A DNA stretch of 64,000 nucleotides from positions 1,538,501 through 1,602,500 of the forward strand of contig NZ_CP110128.1 of assembly GCF_028471945.1 (NCBI RefSeq), given 5' to 3'. Of the stretch, positions 26,695-35,622 are shown in pieces. Below the pieces are notes generated by a model. It saw nothing but the letters and a program-made list of their open reading frames with translations, was not told the DNA's origin and did no database searches. The stretch is from Pseudomonas sp. WJP1. GTDB taxonomy: Bacteria; Pseudomonadota; Gammaproteobacteria; Pseudomonadales; Pseudomonadaceae. Numbering within the stretch: the stretch's first letter is position 1; every line of letters starts with the position of its first letter. Made by a program: the position numbers and the translations under genes.

Positions 26695-26710
26695 TTGGCT
26701 TCTTTTTCAC
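26695..26710 (+). promoter_or_regulatory. ColR-like site upstream of eptA
   Basis: TTGGCTTCTTTTTCAC matches, with one mismatch, the ColR consensus YYNASNNYTTTTTCAC that I recall from P. putida. ColRS controls lipid A modification genes including eptA-type transferases. It lies 100 bases before the eptA start. Consensus is from memory. Confidence 0.45.
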
Positions 26711-26749
26711 GAAAAATTGATGGTCGGCTGCCTAGAGTTAGTGTTGTCG

Positions 26750-26776
26750 CGATAAATGAAATTTTCACATTTATCG
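26750..26776. promoter_or_regulatory. Perfect 9-bp inverted repeat in the eptA leader
   Basis: CGATAAATG (26750-26758), nine-base spacer, CATTTATCG (26768-26776), ending 33 bases before the eptA ATG. Could be a regulator site or an mRNA hairpin. It contains an ATG at 26756 that would otherwise be an alternative eptA start, which argues for the start at 26810. Confidence 0.6.
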
Positions 26777-26809
26777 AAGGCACTTCTTTTCAGGGATAAG
26801 CCTTTCACC

Positions 26810-28459
26810 ATGTTCAAGATTAAAGCCGTGCGCCCGGAATGGGTGACACTGATTGCCAGCGCCTTTTTATTGACTGCCTTCAATCTTGTATTGTGGCAGC
26901 ACCTCTTCGAGATCACCGCCGCGGATGGTAAGGGTATCGTCATGCGCGTGGCGTTCGGGGCGATGATCCTCGCGGCCTTCAACATCATCCTGACCTTGCT
27001 GGCGTTCCGGCCGGTGCTCAAGCCCGTGCTGACCCTGCTTTTCATGATCAGTGCGGGCGTGGCTTATTTCATGGGGCAATATGGCGTCCTGATCGACATC
27101 GGCATGTTGCGCAACTTTGCCCAAACCAATGCAACGGAAGTGCGTGACTTACTGTCATTAAAGTTGCTTGCTTATATTGTTTTCCTCGGTGTGCTGCCGT
27201 CCTGGTTGTTGTGGCAAATCCCGGTTAGTTATCGCCGCTGGCATCGTGAGTTATTAAGCAAGGCGCTCGTGACTTTTGCCTCGGCGGCGGTCATTGGTGG
27301 TGTTGCACTGATTAACTATCAAGGCCTGTCTTCGCTGTTTCGCAATCACCATGAGCTGCGTCTGATGGTGGTTCCAAGCAACTACATTGGTGCCTTTTCC
27401 GGTTACTTGCGCGAACAGGTCGCGTCGGCACGCCAGCCTTTCGTCAAAATCGGTGAAGACGCGCAACGCAATCTGGCCTGGCAAACCCATGGTCGCAAGT
27501 CCCTGACGGTTCTGGTGGTCGGTGAGAGTGCCCGGGCCGAAAACTTCGGCGTGCTCGGCTACAACCGCGACACCACGCCGAAACTGGAAAAGGAAGCCGG
27601 GCTGATCGCATTTACCGATGTGAAATCTTGCGGCACTGAAACGGCGGTGTCCGTGCCCTGCATGTTCTCCAACATGGGGCGCAAGGATTACAACGCCAGC
27701 AAGGCCAAGAACGAAGAAGGGCTGCTCGATGTGCTCAAGCGTGCGGGCCTGGATGTGATCTGGCGTGACAATCAATCTGGCTGCAAGGGTACCTGCGATC
27801 GCGTCACCCTCGATGACGTCAGCAATCTGAAAGACCCGGTGCTGTGCGCCAACAGTGAATGCCGCGATGAAATCCTGCTGCAAGGTTTGCAACATTTCAT
27901 CGATAACCTGGACAAAGACACGGTACTTGTACTGCACCAGATGGGCAGTCACGGTCCGGAGTACTACAAACGTTATCCGAAGGAATTCGAGCGCTTTACT
28001 CCGGTCTGCCAAAGCAATGCGCTGAACAACTGCAGCCGCGAAAGCATCATCAATGGCTATGACAATACGCTGGTGTACACCGACCATGTGCTGTCGACCC
28101 TGATCGATCTGTTGCGCAGCAACCAGGACAAAGTCGATACCGCGATGCTGTATCTGTCGGACCACGGCGAGTCCCTGGGCGAATACAACCTGTTCCTCCA
28201 TGGCACCCCTTACATGCTGGCACCGGAGCAACAGAAACATGTGGCGATGCTGGCCTGGTTCTCCGACAGCTATCAGAAGTCGTTCTCGGTGGACACCCAT
28301 TGCCTGCAGATGAGTCGTGAAAAGCCCTTGAGCCAGGACAACCTGTTCCATTCGATGCTGGGGCTGCTGGAGGTCAACAGCAAGGTCTATAACCAGGACC
28401 TGGATATGTTTTCCGGCTGCCGCAGGGCGGCGATCGATGGCGTACTGGCCAAAGATTGA
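26810..28459 (+). CDS. eptA: Lipid A phosphoethanolamine transferase EptA
   Basis: The 549-residue inner-membrane enzyme has five N-terminal membrane helices (to about residue 195) and a periplasmic sulfatase-fold catalytic domain. VVGESARAENFGVLGYNRDTTP holds a zinc-binding glutamate, SCGTETAVSVPCMFS the nucleophilic threonine, and YLSDHGESLGE plus FLHGTPYMLAP further zinc ligands; paired cysteines fit periplasmic disulfides. It adds phosphoethanolamine to lipid A, lowering polymyxin binding. ATG 26810 has AGGGATAAG upstream. The methyltransferase gene follows closely. Confidence 0.95.
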   Translation: MFKIKAVRPEWVTLIASAFLLTAFNLVLWQHLFEITAADGKGIVMRVAFGAMILAAFNIILTLLAFRPVLKPVLTLLFMISAGVAYFMGQYGVLIDIGMLRNFAQTNATEVRDLLSLKLLAYIVFLGVLPSWLLWQIPVSYRRWHRELLSKALVTFASAAVIGGVALINYQGLSSLFRNHHELRLMVVPSNYIGAFSGYLREQVASARQPFVKIGEDAQRNLAWQTHGRKSLTVLVVGESARAENFGVLGYNRDTTPKLEKEAGLIAFTDVKSCGTETAVSVPCMFSNMGRKDYNASKAKNEEGLLDVLKRAGLDVIWRDNQSGCKGTCDRVTLDDVSNLKDPVLCANSECRDEILLQGLQHFIDNLDKDTVLVLHQMGSHGPEYYKRYPKEFERFTPVCQSNALNNCSRESIINGYDNTLVYTDHVLSTLIDLLRSNQDKVDTAMLYLSDHGESLGEYNLFLHGTPYMLAPEQQKHVAMLAWFSDSYQKSFSVDTHCLQMSREKPLSQDNLFHSMLGLLEVNSKVYNQDLDMFSGCRRAAIDGVLAKD

Positions 28460-28524
28460 GTGCTGCGACCTCTGTACCTACGACGGCCCGCGGCCGGCAC
28501 ATCTACGTTCGAGAGCCCTTGCAC

Positions 28525-29187
28525 ATGACTGCCCAGTCCCCCTGCGCCATCGAACTCGAGTTCGCCCGGCATTATGACCAGGAGCACGCCCGCGTCTGCC
28601 AGCAGCCGCGAGCGCAAGGCATGGGCGAGCGCCTGGCGTTCTGGCGAGACGAGCAAATGGTGCGCCGGGCACTCAAGGTCGCTGGCGAACCGGGCTTGAT
28701 TCTCGATGTGGCTTGCGGGGTCGGGCGCTTCTGGTCGGTGCTGGGCGAGCGGGCGAACCGGGTGATCCTCGCGATGGACCCGTCCCAAGCAATTCTCGAA
28801 CATGCCTGGACCCACCATCCGCAGAGCCTGATGCAGCGAGTCAGGACCTTTCAAAGCTCAGCCTTCAACATTGGCTTGCCTGTGAATGCGGTTGACTGCA
28901 TTTTTTGCATGCAGTTGTTTCAGCACATAACCTGTCCGGAGCTTCGTTTAGCGATGTTGGGCGAGTTTTACCGCGTCAGTCGCGATACGGTAATTGTGGC
29001 GGTGCGGGTCGCTGGCCGTTGCAGCGCAGGGCGCACCGACGGGCAGGGGGCTCCGGCAGGGCCGCTGGTCAGCAAGACCCAGGTCGAGGCTGAGTTCAAG
29101 AGGGCAGGATTGCGCGTGCTCAGCCATCAGGATTTTCTGCCCGGTCGCGCCCCGAGGCGGGTTTACGTGCTGGGTAAGGTCGATTAG
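28525..29187 (+). CDS. Class I SAM-dependent methyltransferase, possibly coupled to eptA
   Basis: A 220-residue protein with the SAM-binding motif I ILDVACGVGRFWSVLG (about residues 60-75), acidic motif II AMDPSQAIL and later CIFCMQLFQHI. I chose ATG 28525; an in-frame TTG at 28456 overlapping the eptA stop codon would add 23 residues and imply translational coupling. Substrate unknown; adjacency to eptA suggests an envelope or lipid role but is weak evidence. Confidence 0.75.
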   Translation: MTAQSPCAIELEFARHYDQEHARVCQQPRAQGMGERLAFWRDEQMVRRALKVAGEPGLILDVACGVGRFWSVLGERANRVILAMDPSQAILEHAWTHHPQSLMQRVRTFQSSAFNIGLPVNAVDCIFCMQLFQHITCPELRLAMLGEFYRVSRDTVIVAVRVAGRCSAGRTDGQGAPAGPLVSKTQVEAEFKRAGLRVLSHQDFLPGRAPRRVYVLGKVD

Positions 29188-29310
29188 GCCGTGTTTGTCC
29201 GACTATTCTTACAGTCAGGCAGGCATTTTCGCTAAAGCTCTTGTTCAGTGGATGCGCGGAAATCGTCGGGGGCGATATATACTGCGCGCCATTCTTCAAG
29301 GGAGAGCCGT

Positions 29311-30444
29311 GTGGCCATCGATATTCACTGGATTCGCGACAACGATAGCCTCGGTAGGTTTTGCACCGAGTGGCAGCAGCTGCCGTTCGTTGCCCTCGAC
29401 ACCGAATTCATGCGGGTCGACACCTTCTACCCGATTGCAGGCCTGCTGCAGGTCGGCGATGGCGAGCGTGCGTACCTGATCGATCCGCTGACCATCGACA
29501 ACTGGCAGCCCCTGGCCGCCTTGCTGGAAAATCCGGCGGTGGTCAAGGTTGTCCATGCGTGCAGCGAAGACCTCGAAGTCCTGCTGCGCCTGACCGGTAG
29601 CCTGCCGGCACCGCTGTTCGATACGCAACTGGCCGCCGCTTACCTGAACCTGGGTTTCTCCATGGGCTATTCGCGGCTGGTGCAGGAAGTGCTGGGGATC
29701 GACCTGCCCAAGGGCGAAACCCGTTCCGACTGGCTGCAACGCCCGCTTTCCGAGACCCAGATCAGCTACGCCGCCGAAGACGCCGTGCACCTGGCGGAAG
29801 TGTTCGTGAAATTGCGCCCGCAACTGTCCGATGACAAATACGCCTGGGTCCTGGAAGACGGTGCGGAGCTCGTGGCCAACCTGCGTCGCGAAATCGACCC
29901 GTTCGAGGTCTACCGCGACGCCAAGCTGGCCTGGAAACTGTCCCGCGCACAGCTCGCCGTGTTGCGTGAACTCTGCGCCTGGCGCGAGCAAGAGGCGCGT
30001 GCCCGTGACCTGCCACGTAACCGCATCATCCGCGAGCATTCGCTGTGGCCGTTGGCGCGCACGCAACCGGACAACCTCGGCGCATTGGCGAAAATCGAAG
30101 ACATGCACCCGCGTACCGTGCGTCAGGACGGCGAATTCCTGCTTGAGCTGATCAAGCGCTCTGGCAGTGTGTCGCCGGAGCAATGGCCGCCCGCTGTGCC
30201 TGAGCCGTTGCCGGTGGACGCCGCTGCGCTGCTCAAGCGGCTCAAGGCCATCGGCCAGTCCGAGGCCGAGCGCCTGAACATCGCGCCTGAGCTGATGCTG
30301 CGCAAGAAAACCCTGGAAGCGCTGCTCAAGAGCGGCTTCCCCAATGGTCCCTACCAATTGCCTGATTCGCTGCGTGGCTGGCGCCGCGAATTGATGGGCC
30401 AGGCGCTGCTCGACAGCCTGGCCACCGCCGGAGAACAGCCTTGA
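29311..30444 (+). CDS. rnd: Ribonuclease D
   Basis: The 377-residue 3'-5' exoribonuclease trims tRNA 3' ends. The DEDDy catalytic residues are visible: Asp/Glu in [11 protein letters not shown], Asp in [11 protein letters not shown], and Tyr/Asp in [13 protein letters not shown]. An HRDC domain follows at about 210-290 ([20 protein letters not shown]). I chose GTG 29311, which has GGGAGAG upstream and gives [10 protein letters not shown]; the longer frame from 29248 crosses the promoter region. It overlaps ycgL by four bases. Confidence 0.95.
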   Translation: MAIDIHWIRDNDSLGRFCTEWQQLPFVALDTEFMRVDTFYPIAGLLQVGDGERAYLIDPLTIDNWQPLAALLENPAVVKVVHACSEDLEVLLRLTGSLPAPLFDTQLAAAYLNLGFSMGYSRLVQEVLGIDLPKGETRSDWLQRPLSETQISYAAEDAVHLAEVFVKLRPQLSDDKYAWVLEDGAELVANLRREIDPFEVYRDAKLAWKLSRAQLAVLRELCAWREQEARARDLPRNRIIREHSLWPLARTQPDNLGALAKIEDMHPRTVRQDGEFLLELIKRSGSVSPEQWPPAVPEPLPVDAAALLKRLKAIGQSEAERLNIAPELMLRKKTLEALLKSGFPNGPYQLPDSLRGWRRELMGQALLDSLATAGEQP

Positions 30445-30734
30445 AACGTATTTGCTCCATCTACCGCAGTTCGAAAAGAAACGAGATGTACCTCTATGTG
30501 CTCAAGAGCGATGCTCTGGAGCGTGTACCGGAGCCCTTGATGGCCGCCTTCGGCAAAGCCATCCACGCGTTCGACCTGGTGTTGAGCCCCGAGCGCAAAC
30601 TGTCGCGCGAAGACATCACCGTCGTGCTGGATAACCTCGAAAAGCAGGGCTATCACCTGCAAATGCCGCCAGCGGAAGAGGAATACATCGAGCACTTGCC
30701 GGAAGAATTGCTGCGACGCAACGACCCCATGTGA
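30441..30734 (+). CDS. ycgL: YcgL domain protein
   Basis: A 97-residue protein starting with TTG inside the rnd stop codon. [20 protein letters not shown] and the acidic tail [19 protein letters not shown] are the conserved YcgL signature. Function is unknown; in Pseudomonas it is stably paired with rnd, which points to RNA metabolism. The overlap suggests coupled translation. Confidence 0.9.
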   Translation: MKRICSIYRSSKRNEMYLYVLKSDALERVPEPLMAAFGKAIHAFDLVLSPERKLSREDITVVLDNLEKQGYHLQMPPAEEEYIEHLPEELLRRNDPM

Positions 30735-30854
30735 TCGACAGGCAGGCTCTGTTCAGGGCCTTGCAGGACACTGGAATGATTTTGGCGAGGGCCGCAAGGA
30801 CGGAGCAGGACTCTGTCGGCGGTCGTCTGCACGGTTTTTCGAAAGGTTTGAAGC

Positions 30855-31787
30855 ATGCGCGTTCTGATTGCTGATCACGACCACCCGGTGTACGCCCGAC
30901 TGTTGCAAGAGGCGGCGCCTGACGTGGAAGTACTGACCAGCGGCGATTCCGCCGAGCTGGCGCGCCTGGCTAGCGATTGCCCGGTCTGGCTCGGTCAACC
31001 CGACTTGCTGGCGACCCTGTTGCGTCAGGGGCATCAGCCACAATGGCTGCAATCGACCTGGGCAGGGATCACGCCGCTGTTGGCCGATGGCTTGCCTCGG
31101 CACTATCGCCTGACCCGCGCAGTGGGGATTTTCGGCCAGGTCATGGCCGAGTATGTACTCACCTACATGCTCGGCCACGAACGCGAGGTGCTGGCACGGC
31201 TGGTCAGCCAGGTCGAGCGCAAATGGGACAGCCGTCACGGCCAGAGCCTGGCGGGGCGCAAGGTATTGATCGTCGGTACCGGTGATATCGGGCAGACGGT
31301 GGCGCAATTCCTCGTACCCTTTGGTGTGCAGCTGTACGGCATCGCCAGTGAGGCCCGTGAGCAGGCACCCTTTATCGAAGTCGGCTCGCTGGCGGACCTG
31401 CCACGATTGGTTGGTGAAGTGGATTACGTGGTCAATCTGCTGCCAAATACACCGAACACCCACGATATCTACGATGCGGCGCTGTTCAAGCAGTTCAAGC
31501 CGAGCGGATTGTTCATCAACGTCGGGCGCGGTGTGGCGGTGGTGGATGCGGATCTGGTGGAGGCCTTGAAGGAAGGGCATCTGGTGGGCGCGGTGATTGA
31601 TGTCTGTCGCCAGGAGCCGCTGCCGCAACGTCATCCGTTCTGGACGGCTTTTGGCCTGCTGCTGACGGGTCATAGCTCGGCACCGACCTCGCCATCGTTG
31701 ATGGTGAATCTGTTTGTCGAGAACCTGCGGGCGTATCAGGCCGGTGAAGCGTTGCGTGGGGAAGTGGATTTTAGTCGCGGGTACTGA
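30855..31787 (+). CDS. D-2-hydroxyacid dehydrogenase family protein
   Basis: A 310-residue NAD(P)-dependent dehydrogenase. The nucleotide-binding motif is VLIVGTGDIGQTVAQFL (about residues 137-153). The substrate-side catalytic set appears as an arginine in NVGRGVAVVDADL, glutamate in CRQEPLPQRHPFW and His in TGHSSAPT. The C-terminal hydrophobic FWTAFGLLLTGH pattern fits GhrA-like glyoxylate/hydroxypyruvate reductases more than D-lactate dehydrogenase. Substrate not certain. Its own promoter seems to lie in the 120-base gap after ycgL. Confidence 0.87.
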   Translation: MRVLIADHDHPVYARLLQEAAPDVEVLTSGDSAELARLASDCPVWLGQPDLLATLLRQGHQPQWLQSTWAGITPLLADGLPRHYRLTRAVGIFGQVMAEYVLTYMLGHEREVLARLVSQVERKWDSRHGQSLAGRKVLIVGTGDIGQTVAQFLVPFGVQLYGIASEAREQAPFIEVGSLADLPRLVGEVDYVVNLLPNTPNTHDIYDAALFKQFKPSGLFINVGRGVAVVDADLVEALKEGHLVGAVIDVCRQEPLPQRHPFWTAFGLLLTGHSSAPTSPSLMVNLFVENLRAYQAGEALRGEVDFSRGY

Positions 31788-31797
31788 GCTGCTAGCT

Positions 31798-31832
31798 CTG
31801 ATCGTTCCCACGCAGAGCGTGGGAACGATCAG
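31798..31832. repeat. Short perfect palindrome of the GATCGTTCCCACGC family
   Basis: Sixteen-base arms at 31798-31813 and 31817-31832 around a three-base loop. The core GATCGTTCCCACGC recurs at 41931-42048 and is unlike the GCGAGCAGG-type REPs. It sits between convergent genes and may also act as a terminator stem. Confidence 0.85.
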
Positions 31833-31844
31833 GTTCAGCACGCC

Positions 31845-32438
31845 TTAGAGGGTGAAGTCGCCTTCAGCGGCGAGTTCGTTCAACGGCCGCCGCGGGCTTG
31901 GTTCTTCACGCGCTTGCAGATATTCCGCCAGCGTCGCTTTATCCCCCAACTTCCCGACTGCCACGGCTGCGTGCAGGGCGTAGCCTTCAGGAATGTTCAG
32001 CTCCTTGCGGGTCAGTTCCTGATCGAAACCTGCCATGCCGTGGGTGTGCCAGCCACTGATGCTGGCTTGCAGCGCCAGGTGACCCCAGGCGGAGCCGGTG
32101 TCGAAGGTGTGCCACAGCGCCGGGGTTTCTTCGGCGGCGCCAGGCGCGGTGAAGGTGGTTTTCGAGATCACGATCACCAAGGCCGAGGCGTGTTGCGCCC
32201 AGCTGCGGTTGAATTCGTTCAGCAGGCCCAGGTAACGCTCCCAGTTCGGCGTATCGCGACGCGCATAGAGAAACCGCCAAGGCTGCGAGTTGTACGCCGA
32301 CGGTGCCCAGCGCGCGGCTTCGAAGAAGCTCAGCAGGGTTTCTTCAGGAATGGTTTCGCCGGTGAAGGCGCGGGGCGACCAGCGATCGGTAAACTGCGGA
32401 TGGATGGCGTAATCGGCAATGCGTGGATTTGCACTCAT
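31845..32438 (-). CDS. Nitroreductase family protein
   Basis: A 197-residue FMN-dependent oxidoreductase. The N-terminal RWSPRAFTGETIPEETL and AARWAPSAYNSQPWRFLYA segments contact FMN, and GSAWGHLALQASISGWHTHGM lines the dimer interface. Substrates of this family range from quinones to nitroaromatics to malonic semialdehyde; none can be picked here. ATG 32438 has AAGGAATC upstream. Divergent from ycgN with a 279-base spacer that shows no other gene. Confidence 0.88.
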   Translation of the reverse strand: MSANPRIADYAIHPQFTDRWSPRAFTGETIPEETLLSFFEAARWAPSAYNSQPWRFLYARRDTPNWERYLGLLNEFNRSWAQHASALVIVISKTTFTAPGAAEETPALWHTFDTGSAWGHLALQASISGWHTHGMAGFDQELTRKELNIPEGYALHAAVAVGKLGDKATLAEYLQAREEPSPRRPLNELAAEGDFTL

Positions 32439-32717
32439 CAAGAGATTCCTTGCTACGTTTGAAAGTGAGGGTCGTCTGAAACCTGCGGGCGCAGTTGAGC
32501 TGGGCGGTGAGGTTATTCGAGAGCCTGGGCGGTCACCGCAATGCAACGCGGTCGAGCGTTAATGGCATGCAGGTAGGGCTCCTTGCGATTGGCAAAGCTA
32601 CTTGGCGCCGCCCTCGCTGACAAGTCCCGTGCTACCGACAGTCGCCAATGCTTGGCCCGCAGGGCTGCGGGCACTAGACTGGCGGCCTTTTCACCACCTG
32701 ATGTCGATGCTCGAACC

Positions 32718-33167
32718 ATGGCCGCCAAAGTAGAACCGTTCTGGATACGCAAAACCCTCGATCAACTTGATCAGGAGGAATGGGAATCGCTGTGCGACGG
32801 CTGTGGCCTGTGCTGCCTGCAAAAGCTCGAAGACGAAGACGACAACAGCGTCTATTACACGCGTATCGCCTGCAAACTGCTGGACTTGAAAACCTGCCAG
32901 TGCAGCGATTACCCCAACCGTCGCGCCTCGGTGCCGGACTGCATCCAGCTCACACCGGGCAAGGCCGACGAGTTCAAATGGCTGCCACCGACCTGCGGCT
33001 ATCGCCTGGTCAGCGAGGGCAAGGACCTGCCGTTGTGGCATCACCTGGTGTGCGGTGATCGTGACGCGGTGCACCACGAACGTATTTCCCAGTCCGGACG
33101 CATGCTTGCCGAAGGCAGCGTGGCTGAAGAGGATTGGGAAGACCATCTGATCTTCCGCGCGGGTTAA
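32718..33167 (+). CDS. ycgN: YcgN-family cysteine cluster protein
   Basis: A 149-residue protein with a zinc- or iron-cluster-like cysteine set: [12 protein letters not shown] (about residues 30-41), [21 protein letters not shown] and PTCGYRL. This is the UPF0260/YcgN signature; function is unknown. ATG 32718 gives [14 protein letters not shown], the usual start. It lies 20 bases before the metalloprotease-like gene, so the two may be co-transcribed. Confidence 0.9.
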   Translation: MAAKVEPFWIRKTLDQLDQEEWESLCDGCGLCCLQKLEDEDDNSVYYTRIACKLLDLKTCQCSDYPNRRASVPDCIQLTPGKADEFKWLPPTCGYRLVSEGKDLPLWHHLVCGDRDAVHHERISQSGRMLAEGSVAEEDWEDHLIFRAG

Positions 33168-33187
33168 GGTTTTACAAAGGAGTGTAT

Positions 33188-34420
33188 ATGGCTGTGGGAT
33201 GGCGGCGGGCGCTGGCCGTTGGGTTATTGACCCTGAGTGCTCCCGTGTGGGCGGCGACGAAGAAGGTTGACCTGGATTACCACGTGCGCCTGTTGCCACA
33301 AAGCGATCAGGCTGAGGTACGCCTGACCTTGGCCCAGGGCTCGGCGGTGCGCAGCCTGGATTTCGACCTCGGCGACGGCAGCCACTACAGCGATTTCAAG
33401 GCCGACGGTCAATGGCAGCTGACCGAAGGCAAGCAGGCCCGTGGTGTCTGGCGCCCGGCCCCCGACAAGTCCAGCCTGACCTACCGAGTGCGCATCAGCC
33501 ATGGCCGCAAGAGCGGCAGCTTCGACACGCGCATGACCCCGGCCTGGGCGCTGATGCGCGGCGACGATCTGGTGCCGGCCGCCAAACTCGATCAGCAGGA
33601 CGGCATCGAGCTGGTGTCACGCCTGGAATTCGAGTTGCCCAATGGCTGGCAAAGCGTGGAAACCGCCTGGCCGCGCATCGGCAAGAACAAGTTTCGCATC
33701 GATAACGTTTCCCGATTGTTCGACCGGCCCACGGGCTGGATGCTGGCGGGTCACCTCGGTAGCCGGCGCACCCGATTGGGCGAAACCGAAGTCACTGTCA
33801 CCTCGCCGCGAGGCCAGGGCATGCGGCGCATGGACGTGCTGACGCTGCTGACGTTTGTCTGGCCGCAGGTGCAAGCCGTGTTTCCTCGTCACCCGACCAA
33901 GTTGTTGATTGTCGGCGCCAGCGATCCGATGTGGCGCGGCAGTCTGTCGGCGCATGAATCGATTTACCTGAATACCCGCCTGCCGCTGGTCAGTGAAAGC
34001 GGTACGAGCGCGTTGGTGCGCGAGTTGACCCAGGTATTCGGCCGCATCAACGACCAGCAGCGCAGCGACTGGATCAGCGAAGGGTTTGCCGAGTACTACG
34101 CCATCGAACTGGTGCGCCGGGCCGGGGGGATGAGTGACGAGCGGTATGAGGACCTGCACAGGAAGCTGGTCAAGGACAGCCAGAAAGTCACCAGTTTGCG
34201 CGGCGAGCAGATCAATGCCGCGCAGGTGGCCAAGGCAGTGCTGTTGCTGCAGGAGCTGGATCGCGAGATTCGCCTGAAGACCCGTAACAAGCGTTCGCTG
34301 GATGATGTGATGCGTGGGGCGATGCGTCTGGGGAGCATTGATACCAAGGAATTCGTGCAGCTCAGTGAGAGCGTGATCGGCGAGTCTTCTAAAGTCCTCG
34401 ATACCGAGTTGCTTCAATAA
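33188..34420 (+). CDS. Secreted M1/M61-like protein with degenerate zinc motif (pseudo-peptidase)
   Basis: The 410-residue protein has a signal peptide (MAVGWRRALAVGLLTLSAPVWA), a beta-rich N-terminal half, and a C-terminal helical part resembling gluzincin aminopeptidases. Where HExxH is expected there is RELTQ (residues 278-282), followed by WISEGFAEYYAIEL with Glu298, the usual third-ligand context. Both zinc histidines are thus replaced, so proteolysis is unlikely and a binding role is more plausible. Fold assignment is by motif context. GGAGTGT precedes ATG 33188. It follows ycgN by 20 bases. Confidence 0.62.
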   Translation: MAVGWRRALAVGLLTLSAPVWAATKKVDLDYHVRLLPQSDQAEVRLTLAQGSAVRSLDFDLGDGSHYSDFKADGQWQLTEGKQARGVWRPAPDKSSLTYRVRISHGRKSGSFDTRMTPAWALMRGDDLVPAAKLDQQDGIELVSRLEFELPNGWQSVETAWPRIGKNKFRIDNVSRLFDRPTGWMLAGHLGSRRTRLGETEVTVTSPRGQGMRRMDVLTLLTFVWPQVQAVFPRHPTKLLIVGASDPMWRGSLSAHESIYLNTRLPLVSESGTSALVRELTQVFGRINDQQRSDWISEGFAEYYAIELVRRAGGMSDERYEDLHRKLVKDSQKVTSLRGEQINAAQVAKAVLLLQELDREIRLKTRNKRSLDDVMRGAMRLGSIDTKEFVQLSESVIGESSKVLDTELLQ

Positions 34421-34424
34421 TACC

Positions 34425-34460
34425 GCCTTCGCTGTAGGAGCGAGGCTTGACCGCGAAGGG
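34425..34460. repeat. Solitary degenerate REP
   Basis: One REP-like arm (TGTAGGAGCGAGGCTTGACC, then GCGAAGGGG) ends at 34460; CCTTCGC at 34425-34431 pairs with GCGAAGG at 34453-34459. It lacks the second full arm seen in other pairs. Confidence 0.55.
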
Positions 34461-34490
34461 GCCATAAGCCTCACTCCATATCTGGAAGGA

Positions 34491-34868
34491 TCAAACCCCG
34501 GTCTTAGGCGATTTCAACGAATCATTCCCCGTCACCGTCGCAGTTTTGGTCGCCGCCTCAGCGTTAGCCTTCAATTGTCTCAACTCTTCCCCCGCACGCT
34601 CGATCTTCGCCCGCACGTTGTTCATGTCCTGACGGCTTTTTTCCAGCAGGCTTTTCGCCGAGCTGTGCCCGGTGATGCCGCGGGCCAGGGCCACACCGCC
34701 GATGGCCACCTGAATCAGGCCGAACAGGCCGCCGCGACGTAAACCCTTGCCGACCATGACTACGCCGCCCGCCAGTGAGCCGATGCGCTCCCAGCCATGT
34801 ACGTTCTGCTCGGAAGCGGTCTGGAACGGGGTGGATTCGATGCGCTCTACGCGTTTGAGTTCGCTCAT
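34491..34868 (-). CDS. DUF2892/YgaP-like membrane-domain protein
   Basis: A 125-residue protein. Residues about 24-65 hold a short hydrophobic hairpin rich in glycine (IGSLAGGVVMVGKGLRRGGL, then LIQVAIGGVALARGITG), as in the YgaP transmembrane domain family, followed by a charged coiled-coil tail (SLLEKSRQDMNNVRAKIERA). No catalytic domain. ATG 34868 begins MSELKRVERIE. Function unknown. It follows the RNA methyltransferase gene on the same strand. Confidence 0.72.
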   Translation of the reverse strand: MSELKRVERIESTPFQTASEQNVHGWERIGSLAGGVVMVGKGLRRGGLFGLIQVAIGGVALARGITGHSSAKSLLEKSRQDMNNVRAKIERAGEELRQLKANAEAATKTATVTGNDSLKSPKTGV

Positions 34869-34948
34869 GATCTGACTCCAGGCTTGGGTATTGGATAGAT
34901 AAGCTGACTGCCGCAGCAGGCCACTTGTTCCATCGGATATGCGGCGAT

Positions 34949-35419
34949 TCAGCGGAATTTCGGCCCTGAACGGGTGTTGAGGCCCTTGGCCATGCGGTCG
35001 TAGAGCACAACGTTGACCGTGGCGGCGAGGTTCATGCAGCCGGTGGTCGGGATGTAGACCACGTCTTCGCACCAGTCACGGATCTCTTTGTCCAGCGAGC
35101 CGTCTTCCGGGCCGAAGATGTAGAGCGCGCGGTCCGGGTGGGTGTATTCCGGCAACGGGCGGGCGCCTTCGACCAGTTCCACGGCAACGGGTACGCAATT
35201 GAGGGGCAGGATTTTCTTCAGGTCGTCGATGCCGATCAGCGGGATGTCGTAATGGACACGCTTGGTATCGGTGACGAAGTCGGCGGCGCGTTCATAGCGT
35301 TTGCCGGTGTAGAACACCGACGCCACGCCATAACAGCCTGCGGCGCGCATCACCGAACCGACGTTCTCCGGTGATTTGGGGTTATACAAACCAATGCAGC
35401 TGTACCGTTTGTCTGCCAC
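34949..35419 (-). CDS. SpoU/TrmH-family RNA methyltransferase (TrmL-like)
   Basis: A 156-residue SPOUT methyltransferase. The knot motifs are NPKSPENVGSVMRAAGCYG (motif 1, with catalytic Arg), LYIFGPEDGSLDKEI (motif 2) and PTTGCMNLAATVNVVLYDRM (motif 3). The short length, without an added RNA-binding domain, fits TrmL-type 2'-O-methyltransferases acting on tRNA position 34, but other small SPOUT enzymes look alike, so I leave the symbol blank. Confidence 0.87.
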   Translation of the reverse strand: MADKRYSCIGLYNPKSPENVGSVMRAAGCYGVASVFYTGKRYERAADFVTDTKRVHYDIPLIGIDDLKKILPLNCVPVAVELVEGARPLPEYTHPDRALYIFGPEDGSLDKEIRDWCEDVVYIPTTGCMNLAATVNVVLYDRMAKGLNTRSGPKFR

Positions 35420-35509
35420 GAGCGGGGTGCCTTTGGGAAAAAAGCGCGATTATACGGGGATTCGCTGGCAGCGGTCAGTTCACGGATTGATGGTGCCCAG
35501 GCAATTGCA

Positions 35510-35599
35510 ATCGCGGGCAAGCCCGCTCCCACAGGGTCTGTGGTGTACACAAAATGCGTGATCACCCCCAATCACTGTGGGAGCTGGCTTGCCAGCGAT
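35510..35599. repeat. Imperfect REP pair with two different arm types
   Basis: Left arm 35510-35533 carries GGGCAAGCCCGCTCCCACA; right arm 35576-35599 carries TGTGGGAGCTGGCTTGCCAG. The arms pair only partly, so this looks like two REP subtypes joined or diverged. Confidence 0.7.
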
Positions 35600-35622
35600 G
35601 AGGCCGGGACAGTCGCGGAAAA

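Noticed and set aside
29271..29283. TATACT as a -10 for rnd
   Set aside because: No acceptable -35 at 16-18 bases upstream, so I did not list it as a promoter.
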